A stretch of DNA of 64,000 nucleotides. It comes from Prevotella nigrescens. Its GTDB lineage: Bacteria; Bacteroidota; Bacteroidia; Bacteroidales; Bacteroidaceae. The DNA lies in NCBI RefSeq assembly GCF_031191185.1, contig NZ_CP133464.1, forward strand, positions 186,001-250,000, in the 5' to 3' direction. The position numbers and the translations under genes are program-made. Positions 51,622 through 61,571 of this stretch are shown here, one piece after another (position 1 is the stretch's first letter; each line of letters begins with the position of its first letter). The notes below the pieces were generated by a model. The model saw nothing but the letters and a program-made list of their open reading frames with translations, was not told where the DNA came from and ran no database searches.

Positions 51622-54600
51622 ATGCACTTACGGAAATCGAAGAAATGGCTGGCTGCCATAGTGTTAGCACCCATTTCGTTGTTTATGTTCTTGCTCGTTC
51701 TTCTTTACTTGCCACCTGTTCAGAACTGGATTGTAAAGAGGGTGGCAGACTATGCTTCGAAGAAAACGGGAATGGAAATATCGGTCGGACACGTTTCGCT
51801 CAGCTTCCCACTCGACCTGAAATTGGAACAGGTAATGGCACTGCGACCCGACGACAGCATTCCGCAAAGGCGCGATACCGTGGCAGATGTAAAGGAGCTT
51901 GTGGTTGATGTGCAACTGATGCCGCTATTTAAAAGTAGGGTAGAGATAGACCAACTTACCTTCAAGGGGCTGAAGGCAAACACCATGAACTATATCGGCG
52001 ACTTGCAGATACGGGGCAACTTGGAACGGTTGCACGTTGTTTCGCACGGCATAGACCTTGAAAATTCTACTGCGTTGCTCAACAATGCCGACGTGCAGGG
52101 GGGCTTTCTTGACATCGCCCTTAACGATACAATGCCGAAAGACACCACTAAAAAGAAAACCATTTGGAAGATAAACATCGACAAACTGAACCTTTATCGC
52201 ACCAATTTCCGACTGCACATGCCGGGCGATTCGATGGTGATAGATGCCAATTTCCACAAGGCAGCAGCACAAAATACCTCCATTGACCTATATAATAAGG
52301 TGTACCGAGTGGACGGAATAGCTTGGCAGGGTGGGTCGTTGACATACGACAAGACCTTTGTTCCACGCATGCGGCACGGTTTCGATGCTGCCCACATTGC
52401 GCTGAACAAGCTGAACATGGGGGTAGATTCGCTTTCGTACGACTCTACCGGAGTTTCCGTCAATGTCAGGACAGCCAATTTCACAGAACAAAGTGGACTG
52501 ATAGTGAACGACTTGCGCACACGCTTTCGCCTCGATAGCACCCATTTCTATCTGCAACCGTTCTATCTGCGCATGCCCCAAACCGAACTGAAGGGTGGCG
52601 TGGCAATGGCTTTGAATGCCTTTAGTGCAATAAATCCCGGACAACTTGCCGTCTCGCTGAATGGTTTCGTGCGCATCAACGACCTGCAGCCACTGCTGTC
52701 GGGCAGCGTTCCAACGAGGTTCTTGCACGCCATTCCGACTGAACGGATAGACGTGAACGGCTCGCTGCGAGGCAATATGCGCAACTTAATCTTGCAAAAG
52801 CTACGCATCGGCATGCCGCAACACTTCGCCTTGAAGGTGAATGGGCGGATATCGAACCTGCAAAGTCCGAAAAACCTGTCGGCAAACCTTGCCTTAGGCG
52901 GCAGTTTGCGCGACATTCGCTTTGTTAAACGCCTGTTGCCCAAGAGCATAGGCAATACGATTAAAATTCCGACAGGCATCGACTTCAATGCGAAAGTCAG
53001 GGCACAAGGAACGCAATACCATGCCGACATGCTGCTGTACGAGGGCGGAGGCAATGTAGCCGTAAAGGCAGACTTCAACAAGAGCAGCCAGACCTACAAC
53101 GTAACAGCCCGTGCTGTAAACCTCCAGCTGCAACACTTCGTTGCCAAAACGGGGCTGTACCCCTTCACGGGCATGGTTTCGGTTTACGGACGAGGGCTCG
53201 ACGTGCTCAGTCCGAAGTCATCGTTGCGCCTGAAAGCAAACATAACGCAGTTCCGTTTCGGCAATTATGTGCTCAACGGCATTAACGGCGACATCGCGAA
53301 ACGAGGCGAGACAACCACTGCACGCATCGTCAGCACGAACCCAATGCTGGGCGGCGACTTCACATACAGCGGCAAACTGTCGGCTAAAAACGTGGACGGA
53401 CACTTGCGAGGGTGGTTCCGTCGTGTCGATTTAAGGCAACTTGGCGTAATGAAAGACCCCTACGTGGTGTCTGCATGGGTAGATGTTGATGTGCGCTCCG
53501 ACCTGAAAAACCACCACTACATAAGCGGACCGCTGCACCAACTCGTGCTTACAAGCGTGCATAAGCATGGCGAACAGCACCTTGCAGCAGGCAATTTAGA
53601 CATTACGGCAAGCATAAACGGAGCCAAGACTGCCGCCCACGTCAATGGAAAGTTAGACTATGCCAACCTGAAAGGCTTGAGACTGATGGACAAACCCTAC
53701 GTTCTGGGCACCGAAGCCAACCTTGCCTTCCGCTCCGACCGACCGAAACACTACACCGTGGAGGGCTATCTCGGCAAACTGAAGCTCGACGAACATCGTG
53801 GCGGAAAGGCTGTTTCACTCTTCAATGGCGACCTAAACGTACACGCAAGCATGGCCGGGAAACTGCTGAATGGCAGTGCCAACGGTATTGTACGCCATGC
53901 CGACCTCTACCAATTAGGCTTTGTAGACAAGCCTTTCGCCTCTAACTGTGCACTGAACATAGAGTTTGACACCGACATGGCAGCCAAACTGATGGTGCGT
54001 GGAATGCTTGGCAACCTGCAAGTGCAAGCCGACAACAAACAGTTTAGCCCCGGCGACGTTACCATAGACATGCTGAGCCGTGCCGATACCACCCACGCCG
54101 TGATTGAAGGAGGCGATTTTGCACTGAACACCGACTGGCATGGCAGCTATCAGCACGTGCTGAAGGCAGGCAAGCGCATAGCCACCGACTTGCAGAAGCA
54201 GATAGACAATAAACGAATAGACCAGACTTCGCTGCAGAAATTGCTCCCCATGGGACGCCTGAAACTTGTCAGTGGCGAAGGCAACCTGTTCAGCAAACTG
54301 CTCGAACAGCAGGGTTATGTGTTCAAGACTGCCAACATAGACCTCACCTCATCACCCTCAAAGGGACTCAACGGCAACATTGTTGTAGACTCGTTGGTGT
54401 ACAACGACATGCACGCCGACTCGCTGATAGTGGACCTTACCACCAACGACACCGGACTGAACTACGACCTGCAGGTGCTGAACAACGCCAAAAACGACTA
54501 TCCCTACAAGGGTTACGTGCACGGCTCGTTCTTCGACCGCGGGCTCAACACCTCCATCTTGATTACCGACATGGCTGATAAAACCGCCCTTGCACTATCT

Positions 54601-56736
54601 GCACAGGCTGCAATGCAAGGGCAGGGCATCAATCTTTCGCTTACTTCTGCACAGGCAATATTGGGCTACAAGACATTCAATGTAGAGCCAGACAACTATT
54701 TATATATAGGCAGGAACAAACGACTGAAAGCCGAAATGCGACTGCTTGCCGACGACGAGGCAGGCCTACACCTATACAGCGACGACACCGATTCTACCTC
54801 GTTGCAAAACTTCACCCTCTCCATCAACAAGTTCGAACTTAGTCAGCTCATGGCAGTGCTGCCCTTTGCACCACGCATTTCGGGCGAACTCAATGGCGAC
54901 TATCACGTCATTCAAACCACGTCAGACCTTACTGTGTCCAGCGACATGGCAATAAAGAACATGGTGTACGAACTGAACGGCATGGGCGATGTGGGGGCAG
55001 AGTTCGTCTATATGCCTAAAGGCGATGGCACACACTATGTAGATGGCACCCTGACAAGGAACGACAGAGAGATAGGAAGGCTCTCCGGCGTGTACGACAG
55101 CAAGGGCAAGGGCAGTCTCGACGCGGAGTTTACGCTCGAAAAATTCCCCCTTAGCTACATCAACGGTTTCGTTCCCGACCGCATCATAGGACTGCACGGA
55201 ACAGGCGAAGGTACGCTTGCCATGCAAGGACCGCTAAAAAATCTCGACATAAACGGAGAGATATACCTCGACTCTTCGTATGTTTTCAGCGAACCATACG
55301 GTGTCAAGCTGAACTTCGCAAACGACCCCGTGCTCATCAATCACAGCCGTGTGGAGTTCGAAAACTTCGAGGTTTTCGCTTCCAACAAGGCTCCGCTCGA
55401 CATCTCCGGCTACTTAGATTTCTCCAATTTCGACCGTATGAACACCGACTTACGCATGCGGGCGCGCAACTTCCAGGTGATTAATGCAAAGGAGAACATG
55501 CGCTCTGAAGTGTTCGGAAAAGCATTTGTAAACTTCGACGGAGATCTGCAGGGACCGCTGTCGTCGCTCCAGTTAGATGGAAAAGTGGACGTATTGGGCA
55601 ATACCGACATAACCTACGTGGTGCGCGATGCACAGCTTGCCAACGACAACGAGCTGGAAAACCTCGTTACTTTCACCAATCTTAACGACACGACCAGGGA
55701 CGTCGTGAAGCGACCGGACATTCAAGGACTGGGCATGAAGCTGCGTGTCGAGGTGGACAACGAGGCACACATCGTCTGCGCACTCGACCCGGAGCGTTCC
55801 AACTATATAGATATTGTGGGCGGAGGAACCCTGAACATGGAGTACGACCCCACCAACGGACCACGCCTGAGAGGTCGTTACACCATAAGCGACGGTCAGA
55901 TGAAGTACTCGCTGCCCATCATTCCGCTGCGCACTTTCCACATAAAGGAAGGCAGCTATGTAGAGTTTACGGGCGACCCAACCACGCCGACGCTCAGCAT
56001 TACGGCTACCGAATGCGTGCGGACGAGTGTGTCTGACGGGACGGGGAACGGCAGAATGGTAGACTTCGATGCCGGTGTCCGACTGTCCAAACGCTTCCCC
56101 AATCCCGGTGTAGAGTTCATCATACAGGCTCCGGAAGACCAGGACATGCAGGGGAAACTAAGTTCCAAGAGTGTGGAAGAACGCTCCAAACTTGCCGTTA
56201 CCATGCTTGCTTCGGGCATGTATTTCGACGGTTCCAACAATTCAACCGCCAATACAGCCATGAACAGTGCCCTCATGGGCTTCCTGCAAAGTCAGGTAAA
56301 CTCCATAACGGGGCGTGCCCTGACCTCCATGGGTGTGGACCTTACAGCCAACATGGAGAGCACTGCCGACGCATCGGGCAGTCTTCACACCGACTATACT
56401 TTCAAATTCTCCAAACGATTGTGGGACAACCGTCTCCGTATAATCATGGGCGGACGCGTCTCCACAGGCTCCCAGGTGTCGGAACAGAACGGTGCCTTCT
56501 TCGATAATCTGTCGTTGGAATATCGCCTGAACCGCCAGGAGACACAGTATCTGAAGCTTTATTACGAGCGGGAAGCCTACGACTGGCTCGAAGGAAACCA
56601 GGGAGAGTTTGGCGTCGGCTTCATGTGGCGACGCAAGTTGCAGCATTTTAAGGACATCTTCCGCTTTAAAAGCAAGAAAGAACAGCCACCACAGCGCGAC
56701 AGCCTAATTAATTTTGTAAATGGAAAGAAACAGTAG
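51622..56736 (+). CDS. TamB/AsmA-like translocation and assembly protein
   Basis: 1704 residues from the ATG at 51622, which is directly followed by a basic stretch and one N-terminal membrane helix ('WLAAIVLAPISLFMFLLVLL'); the longer frame from 51376 lacks any start signal and crosses the promoter. The long middle is made of repeated amphipathic beta-strands (Asp/Asn-rich turns) forming the lipid-conducting groove; the last 400 residues are the TamB domain ('VNIDG'-like repeats, 'DYTFKFSKRLWDNRLRIIMGG'). It spans the periplasm and works with TamL, encoded next and overlapping by 17 bp. Function: outer-membrane lipid and protein homeostasis. Confidence 0.92.
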   Translation: MHLRKSKKWLAAIVLAPISLFMFLLVLLYLPPVQNWIVKRVADYASKKTGMEISVGHVSLSFPLDLKLEQVMALRPDDSIPQRRDTVADVKELVVDVQLMPLFKSRVEIDQLTFKGLKANTMNYIGDLQIRGNLERLHVVSHGIDLENSTALLNNADVQGGFLDIALNDTMPKDTTKKKTIWKINIDKLNLYRTNFRLHMPGDSMVIDANFHKAAAQNTSIDLYNKVYRVDGIAWQGGSLTYDKTFVPRMRHGFDAAHIALNKLNMGVDSLSYDSTGVSVNVRTANFTEQSGLIVNDLRTRFRLDSTHFYLQPFYLRMPQTELKGGVAMALNAFSAINPGQLAVSLNGFVRINDLQPLLSGSVPTRFLHAIPTERIDVNGSLRGNMRNLILQKLRIGMPQHFALKVNGRISNLQSPKNLSANLALGGSLRDIRFVKRLLPKSIGNTIKIPTGIDFNAKVRAQGTQYHADMLLYEGGGNVAVKADFNKSSQTYNVTARAVNLQLQHFVAKTGLYPFTGMVSVYGRGLDVLSPKSSLRLKANITQFRFGNYVLNGINGDIAKRGETTTARIVSTNPMLGGDFTYSGKLSAKNVDGHLRGWFRRVDLRQLGVMKDPYVVSAWVDVDVRSDLKNHHYISGPLHQLVLTSVHKHGEQHLAAGNLDITASINGAKTAAHVNGKLDYANLKGLRLMDKPYVLGTEANLAFRSDRPKHYTVEGYLGKLKLDEHRGGKAVSLFNGDLNVHASMAGKLLNGSANGIVRHADLYQLGFVDKPFASNCALNIEFDTDMAAKLMVRGMLGNLQVQADNKQFSPGDVTIDMLSRADTTHAVIEGGDFALNTDWHGSYQHVLKAGKRIATDLQKQIDNKRIDQTSLQKLLPMGRLKLVSGEGNLFSKLLEQQGYVFKTANIDLTSSPSKGLNGNIVVDSLVYNDMHADSLIVDLTTNDTGLNYDLQVLNNAKNDYPYKGYVHGSFFDRGLNTSILITDMADKTALALSAQAAMQGQGINLSLTSAQAILGYKTFNVEPDNYLYIGRNKRLKAEMRLLADDEAGLHLYSDDTDSTSLQNFTLSINKFELSQLMAVLPFAPRISGELNGDYHVIQTTSDLTVSSDMAIKNMVYELNGMGDVGAEFVYMPKGDGTHYVDGTLTRNDREIGRLSGVYDSKGKGSLDAEFTLEKFPLSYINGFVPDRIIGLHGTGEGTLAMQGPLKNLDINGEIYLDSSYVFSEPYGVKLNFANDPVLINHSRVEFENFEVFASNKAPLDISGYLDFSNFDRMNTDLRMRARNFQVINAKENMRSEVFGKAFVNFDGDLQGPLSSLQLDGKVDVLGNTDITYVVRDAQLANDNELENLVTFTNLNDTTRDVVKRPDIQGLGMKLRVEVDNEAHIVCALDPERSNYIDIVGGGTLNMEYDPTNGPRLRGRYTISDGQMKYSLPIIPLRTFHIKEGSYVEFTGDPTTPTLSITATECVRTSVSDGTGNGRMVDFDAGVRLSKRFPNPGVEFIIQAPEDQDMQGKLSSKSVEERSKLAVTMLASGMYFDGSNNSTANTAMNSALMGFLQSQVNSITGRALTSMGVDLTANMESTADASGSLHTDYTFKFSKRLWDNRLRIIMGGRVSTGSQVSEQNGAFFDNLSLEYRLNRQETQYLKLYYEREAYDWLEGNQGEFGVGFMWRRKLQHFKDIFRFKSKKEQPPQRDSLINFVNGKKQ

Positions 56737-59158
56737 ACATGCTCACAGCCACCTTGTTACCCCTCGTGGCAGTTTGTTTTGCACAGCAATGGTATTGCTG
56801 TTGGTGCTCACGGCAATGCTTTCGGCATGCAGCACCACCAGTGCCTTGCCCGAAGGCGAGCAGCTTTACACGGGCATGACCCCCACCGAATACACCAACT
56901 ACACCAAAAACGCACACTTCAAAGCCGTGCGGGAAGAACTCGACATCGTGCTTGCCACAAAGCCAAATGCATCGCTTTTCGGCAGTCCGTCGCTGAAGTC
57001 GCCCTTCCCCGTGGGCTTATGGGTGTGGAATGCCTTCTCGCCCGACACCACACGGTTTGGCCGCTGGATAACAAGAGCGTTCGGTTCGCGCCCCATCACC
57101 TTGTCGAACGTGTCGCCAGACCTGCACGCTACCGTGGGCGAAGGACTGTTGAACAAGCGCGGATACTTCGATGGGAAGATAACATACCAATTGGTTCCGC
57201 AGAGGAACAAGAAGAAAATAAAACTTAAATATACCGTGAACATGGGACATTTGTGGACCATAGACAGCCTGCAATATGTAGATTTCCCACCCGATGCCGA
57301 CAGTCTGATAAGGGCAACACGCCCCGATGCCGCCATAAAAGACGGCGACCCGTTCGACGTAGCCACGCTCGAGCAAGAACGCCAGCGCATCACGACCCTC
57401 TTTCGCAACAACGGCTACTACTATTACAAGAACAACGACGCCAGCTATTTGGCCGATACAACCATCGTTCATGGGAAAGCTGTAACACGGTTGCAGCTTG
57501 CCGACTCTGTAAGTCCTGCCGACTTGCGCAAGTGGCGCATCGGAAACATTACGGTAAATCTGCAGAAAACCTTTATGGAAGAGCTGCACCAGCATCGCAA
57601 GAAGCGTGGTTTCGACCTTAACTTCAACGGCAGGCACTCGCCATTGCGAGGCAGGGTGATTGCCAACGACCTGCAATTCCGCCCCGGCGACCTGTACCGG
57701 CAAGCCAAGCACACCGAGACAATGGAACGCCTGAACGCCACGGGACTGTTTACAGGGTCTAACATTTCTTTCAAGCCAAGCAACCAGACGGACACCTGCA
57801 GCACGCTCGACGTAACGCTGGACTTCCTTTTCGACCGTCCCTACGACTTTTACATAGAAACCTACGGACGCGGAAGGACCACCGGAAAATATGGTCCTGA
57901 ACTTGTGGTTGGTTTTGCCAAGCGCAACGCTTTCCGTGGTGCCGAACTGCTGAACGTGCGTTTGCACGGAGCCTACGAGTGGGCATCGAAACGCAGCGAC
58001 GATGCCGGCACCACCGGACGCATCAACGACTACCAGTACGGCGCGGAGGTAAGCCTGCAGTTTCCACGTTTTCTCAATCCGTTCAAGACACCTCCGCGCA
58101 TCATGCGCGAACGCATGCAGCGGCGCGAGGCAGCCGCCATGGCTGCGGGCAAGCCCCTGCCGCCGAATGCACCACGCACCTATTTCGAGACGCCGATGAC
58201 CACCCTGAGCGCTTCTACCAACGTTATCAAGCGTGCACTCTACTTCAAACGCCACGTGGTGGCAGGCGAAATAACCTACAGCTGGGCACCCAGCGAGCGC
58301 CACTCGTTCATTTTCAAGCCCCTGTCGCTCACCTACGAGTACATGAGAAGCGTAACCGACCGCTTTAAGGCACTCACCGACAGCGTGCCATACCTTGAAG
58401 TTTCCATGGCAGACCAGTTCATTCCGAAAGCCTTGTTCCAGTACACGTACCAGAGTCCGAGGGAATATGCCAACCCGATACGCTGGTGGTCCACCCTGAG
58501 CGAAGCCTCCAACCTGCTCGCCTTGGGTTATCTGGCAGGCGGAGAGAAGTGGAACAAGCGGGGAAAGACGATGTTTAAAAATCCGTTTGCGCAGTTCGTG
58601 AAGATTGAAACCAACTTTACGAAGCTCTGGACACTTGGCGGCAAGTCGTCCGTTGCAGCCCATGCCAATGCAGGCGTGATATGGGCGTATGGCAACAGCA
58701 GGTTTGCACCCTATTCAGAACAGTTCTTTGTGGGCGGAGCAAACAGCGTCAGGGCTTTCAACGTGCGCGAGATAGGTCCCGGCACTTACCGTTCGGCATC
58801 GCTCGGACGGTCGTATGTGGAGCAGACGGGCGAAGTTAAGGTGCAGGCAAACGTGGAGTATCGGCCTCATTTGGTGGGAAGCCTGTACGGAGCACTCTTC
58901 CTCGACGCCGGCAACGTGTGGACGTTGCACAGCGACAGCAGCCGTCCGGGGTCGCAGTTCCACTTTACCAACTTCTTCAAGGAACTGGCTTTCGGCACGG
59001 GGGTAGGCATTCGCTACGACATCGGCTTCTTCATGCTCCGCCTGGATTGGGGCATTGGTCTGCACGTTCCTTACGAAACGGGTCGCAGCAGGCTCTACAA
59101 CATTCGCCACTTCCGCGATGCACAAGCCCTGCATTTAGCCATCGGACTGCCATTCTGA
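56720..59158 (+). CDS. tamL: TamL, lipoprotein BamA/TamA family outer-membrane protein
   Basis: 812 residues. Unlike proteobacterial TamA it has a lipoprotein signal ('AMLSAC', C37), as in TamL of Bacteroidota. POTRA-like domains follow (about 55-330, 'GNITVNLQKTFMEELHQHRK', 'GRVIANDLQFRPGDLYR'), then a BamA-type barrel with 'VGGANSVRAFNVREIGPG' carrying the VRGF-like loop motif as VRAF, and a terminal 'HLAIGLPF' with C-terminal Phe. The start overlaps tamB by 17 bp, indicating coupling of the two subunits. A strong terminator follows at 59262-59300. Confidence 0.93.
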   Translation: MERNSRHAHSHLVTPRGSLFCTAMVLLLVLTAMLSACSTTSALPEGEQLYTGMTPTEYTNYTKNAHFKAVREELDIVLATKPNASLFGSPSLKSPFPVGLWVWNAFSPDTTRFGRWITRAFGSRPITLSNVSPDLHATVGEGLLNKRGYFDGKITYQLVPQRNKKKIKLKYTVNMGHLWTIDSLQYVDFPPDADSLIRATRPDAAIKDGDPFDVATLEQERQRITTLFRNNGYYYYKNNDASYLADTTIVHGKAVTRLQLADSVSPADLRKWRIGNITVNLQKTFMEELHQHRKKRGFDLNFNGRHSPLRGRVIANDLQFRPGDLYRQAKHTETMERLNATGLFTGSNISFKPSNQTDTCSTLDVTLDFLFDRPYDFYIETYGRGRTTGKYGPELVVGFAKRNAFRGAELLNVRLHGAYEWASKRSDDAGTTGRINDYQYGAEVSLQFPRFLNPFKTPPRIMRERMQRREAAAMAAGKPLPPNAPRTYFETPMTTLSASTNVIKRALYFKRHVVAGEITYSWAPSERHSFIFKPLSLTYEYMRSVTDRFKALTDSVPYLEVSMADQFIPKALFQYTYQSPREYANPIRWWSTLSEASNLLALGYLAGGEKWNKRGKTMFKNPFAQFVKIETNFTKLWTLGGKSSVAAHANAGVIWAYGNSRFAPYSEQFFVGGANSVRAFNVREIGPGTYRSASLGRSYVEQTGEVKVQANVEYRPHLVGSLYGALFLDAGNVWTLHSDSSRPGSQFHFTNFFKELAFGTGVGIRYDIGFFMLRLDWGIGLHVPYETGRSRLYNIRHFRDAQALHLAIGLPF

Positions 59159-59261
59159 GGCGTAACCATTCTGCAAAACATTTTCCGCTTTGCAACGGCT
59201 TCATTGTCAGCGGTTTGCAATATACACACCTTGGTGCTGCAAAAGGCACTGTTTGGGCGTG

Positions 59262-59300
59262 CAAAAGGCACTGTTTTACGTTCCAAAACAGTGCCTTTTG
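59262..59300 (+). terminator. Terminator of the tamB-tamL unit, made of repeat units
   Basis: CAAAAGGCACTGTTTT (59262-59277) pairs perfectly with AAAACAGTGCCTTTTG (59285-59300) around a 7-nt loop, 16 bp, followed by TATTTTTG. A further unit of the dispersed repeat lies just upstream (59240-59255). Confidence 0.8.
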
Positions 59301-59366
59301 TATTTTTGTTCTGTTAATTTTCTTTAATAATTCCGTGTTTTCCATGCAACATTACAATATTTATCA

Positions 59367-59374
59367 TATCTTTG
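59367..59374 (+). promoter_or_regulatory. Putative -7 box of the SPFH operon
   Basis: TATCTTTG; no clear TTTG partner 20 bp upstream. Leader of about 48 nt to 59429. Confidence 0.5.
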
Positions 59375-59428
59375 TGATATTAAAATGATATTACTGTAAA
59401 TACAATAGACAATTTAAACGATACAACT

Positions 59429-60394
59429 ATGGAAAAGAAAGAATTTGCCTTTAAGGGCGTGGTACAGAATGGTTTTGTAATGCTTGCACTGACGCTTGCA
59501 TTGCTCTTGTGTGGCATAGCCAGTGCAATATATGGCTTCGTGCTGATTGGCAACGACCAAAATGGCGGCTTGTTGATTGGTGCTGCTGTGGCTATGCTGG
59601 TTCTTTTTGTCATGTGTCTTTACGGTTTCGTGAAGATAGAACCCAACGAAGCCCGTGTAATGATGTTCTTCGGACAATACAAGGGCACTTTCACAACGGT
59701 GGGTTTCCACTGGGTGAATCCCTTCATAACCACCAAGCGACTGTCGTTCAGGGCACGCAACATAGACGCTGCCCCCATCAAGGTGAACGACAAGACGGGC
59801 AACCCCGTCATGATAGGCATGATGCTGGTGTGGCGATTGAAGGATACGTACAAGGCAATCTTCGAAATCGACTCCGAGACAATGGCTACCTCGGTCGATG
59901 AAGGCGGCGAGGCACCTGCCGTAGGCAACATCATGATGGCGTTCGAACGCTTCGTGCGCATACAGGGCGACGCTGCCCTGCGCCATGTGGCAGGGCAATA
60001 CGCCTATGACACCACCGACGACGAGCACGAGACACAGACCCTCCGCGACAACAGCGAGGGGATAAACAAACTGCTGGAACAGACGCTCGACGAACGGTTG
60101 GACATGGCTGGAATAGAGATTATAGAGGCGCGCATAAACTATTTGGCATACGCTCCCGAGATAGCAGCCGTGATGTTGCGCCGCCAGCAGGCTTCTGCCA
60201 TCATCTCGGCACGCGAAAAAATCGTGGAAGGAGCTGTTTCCATGGTAGACATGGCACTGAAGAAGCTCGACAAGGAGAACGTTGTCGTGTTGGACGACGA
60301 CAAGAAAGCTGCCATGGTAAGCAACCTCATGGTGGTGTTGTGCAGCGAAAGTGCCACACAGCCCGTGGTAAACTCGGGTACGCTTAACATGTAG
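59429..60394 (+). CDS. SPFH/stomatin-type membrane protein
   Basis: 321 residues. Two N-terminal hydrophobic segments (about 12-34 and 45-65) precede an SPFH (band 7) domain beginning 'VKIEPNEARVMMFFGQYKG' and containing 'TGNPVMIGMMLVWRLKDTYKA' and 'RQQASAIISAREKIVEGAV'. SPFH proteins form large rings in membranes and mark microdomains; the function here is unknown. Next come an Arc-type protein and a two-helix membrane protein on the same strand, a set that seems to be an operon closed by a terminator at 61242-61272. Confidence 0.9.
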   Translation: MEKKEFAFKGVVQNGFVMLALTLALLLCGIASAIYGFVLIGNDQNGGLLIGAAVAMLVLFVMCLYGFVKIEPNEARVMMFFGQYKGTFTTVGFHWVNPFITTKRLSFRARNIDAAPIKVNDKTGNPVMIGMMLVWRLKDTYKAIFEIDSETMATSVDEGGEAPAVGNIMMAFERFVRIQGDAALRHVAGQYAYDTTDDEHETQTLRDNSEGINKLLEQTLDERLDMAGIEIIEARINYLAYAPEIAAVMLRRQQASAIISAREKIVEGAVSMVDMALKKLDKENVVVLDDDKKAAMVSNLMVVLCSESATQPVVNSGTLNM

Positions 60395-60501
60395 TTGTGA
60401 GTCTGCAAGGGCACTCTGCCTACACCTTATATATATAAAGGGGAGGCGGACAACACGCCCATGTGCGGCAAGAGGCGTTGCAGACACAAACCGAAACGTA
60501 G

Positions 60502-60726
60502 ATGGCAAAGAAAGAAACAAACAATAAAAGCTTCATTCTCAGGGTAGATGCCGACACGATGAGCGCGATAGAGAAGTGGGCAGCCGATGAATTCCGCTCG
60601 ACCAACGGACAGTTGCAGTGGATAATAACCGAGGCACTGCGAAAGGCACGCCGTCTGCCGAAGCAGCAACCCAAGAACAAAGGCAAAGAAAAAACAACGA
60701 ATGACGAGAATGAAAACACCGATTGA
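60502..60726 (+). CDS. Arc-like ribbon-helix-helix DNA-binding protein
   Basis: 74 residues. 'KSFILRVDADTMSAIEKWAADEFRSTN' is the ribbon-helix-helix core with 'GQLQWIITEALRK' as the second helix. A basic, disordered tail follows. Such proteins usually bind operator DNA as dimers of dimers. Its 3' end overlaps the next gene by 26 bp. In Bacteroidota similar Arc proteins are often paired with SPFH genes; whether it regulates the operon is unknown. Confidence 0.85.
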   Translation: MAKKETNNKSFILRVDADTMSAIEKWAADEFRSTNGQLQWIITEALRKARRLPKQQPKNKGKEKTTNDENENTD

Positions 60727-61192
60727 AAACCTCCGATTGCCCAGAACAGGCAAATCGACACTATACGAAGTCATGTCGGCAGCAATCCTTCTGCTTGCAT
60801 GGATAGCGGGAATTGTAGCCACCAGCAACCACAAGACATCTGGAAGAATAGTTATCCTACTCATTGTTTTCTCTGTTATTGTGGCATTAATGCACTACTG
60901 CTCGTATCGCCCGACGATGCCTTGGGCTCGCAACAGCTTCCAGCCCACAACCGTGCGGCAAGCTAAGGTGGCGTCAAGGTACTACCGTGTGTTTGCCATA
61001 GAGATGGCTCTGTTCTGTCTAATTATAATTCTTTTCGACCTGTTAGACATGAGAGACTCGTTGCCTTCTCGTGCTTTAGGATCTGTTTTCTTCGTTTTTG
61101 TAATGATAACATATAATTCCGCCTCCCGAAAACTAATGCGGGTGCGCAATGCCGAGCGGGAGCAGCGGCAACAAAACGGGCACGGAAAGTAA
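60701..61192 (+). CDS. Membrane protein of unknown function in the SPFH operon
   Basis: 163 residues with about four hydrophobic segments (22-41, 46-65, 95-114, 122-138) and charged ends; the C-terminal tail 'RVRNAEREQRQQNGHGK' is basic. An alternative start at residue 4 exists. The overlap with the Arc gene points to translational coupling. No family recognised; a partner of the SPFH protein is plausible. Confidence 0.7.
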   Translation: MTRMKTPIENLRLPRTGKSTLYEVMSAAILLLAWIAGIVATSNHKTSGRIVILLIVFSVIVALMHYCSYRPTMPWARNSFQPTTVRQAKVASRYYRVFAIEMALFCLIIILFDLLDMRDSLPSRALGSVFFVFVMITYNSASRKLMRVRNAEREQRQQNGHGK

Positions 61193-61241
61193 CCGATGGA
61201 GACTAATGGACAAAATTGGAAAAGTCTTTTAAAAAAACAAG

Positions 61242-61272
61242 ACAGGCTCTTTTACACTGCAAAAGAGCCTGT
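61242..61272 (+). terminator. Terminator of the SPFH operon, made of inverted repeat units
   Basis: ACAGGCTCTTTT (61242-61253) pairs perfectly with AAAAGAGCCTGT (61261-61272) around ACACTGC, then a T-rich stretch. Same repeat units as at 15240-15272. Confidence 0.8.
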
Positions 61273-61478
61273 TTTGATTTCTTGTACGTTTACTTTGTCC
61301 TATGTTTGCAGTTTTTCAGGAAGTTCAGAACTGTTGGAAGTCATAGGTATTCTATATTTTCCATAAGGTTTCTATGTATCTTTGTTCCTATGGCTTCAAT
61401 GTGTTCATGTTTTCTTGAAAGTTGTTTTGTCCTTCCATTTCATTTTTCAGGAAGCGGCAAGCAATTTCTTTGGCAAAG

Positions 61479-61511
61479 TTGATATGGTTTAAAAATAAGT
61501 GGTTACCTTTG
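61479..61511 (+). promoter_or_regulatory. Putative promoter of the glycosyltransferase gene
   Basis: TTG (61479-61481), 22 bp, TACCTTTG (61504-61511); leader of about 55 nt. Confidence 0.55.
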
Positions 61512-61571
61512 CAAGCCAATAACAAACCTGTGTTGGCGGACGGACGATAAGGTGGAATATCGGTTCGCAAT

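Noticed and set aside
57017..58663. 548-codon minus-strand frame
   Set aside because: Antisense to tamL, which has a signal peptide, POTRA and barrel features.
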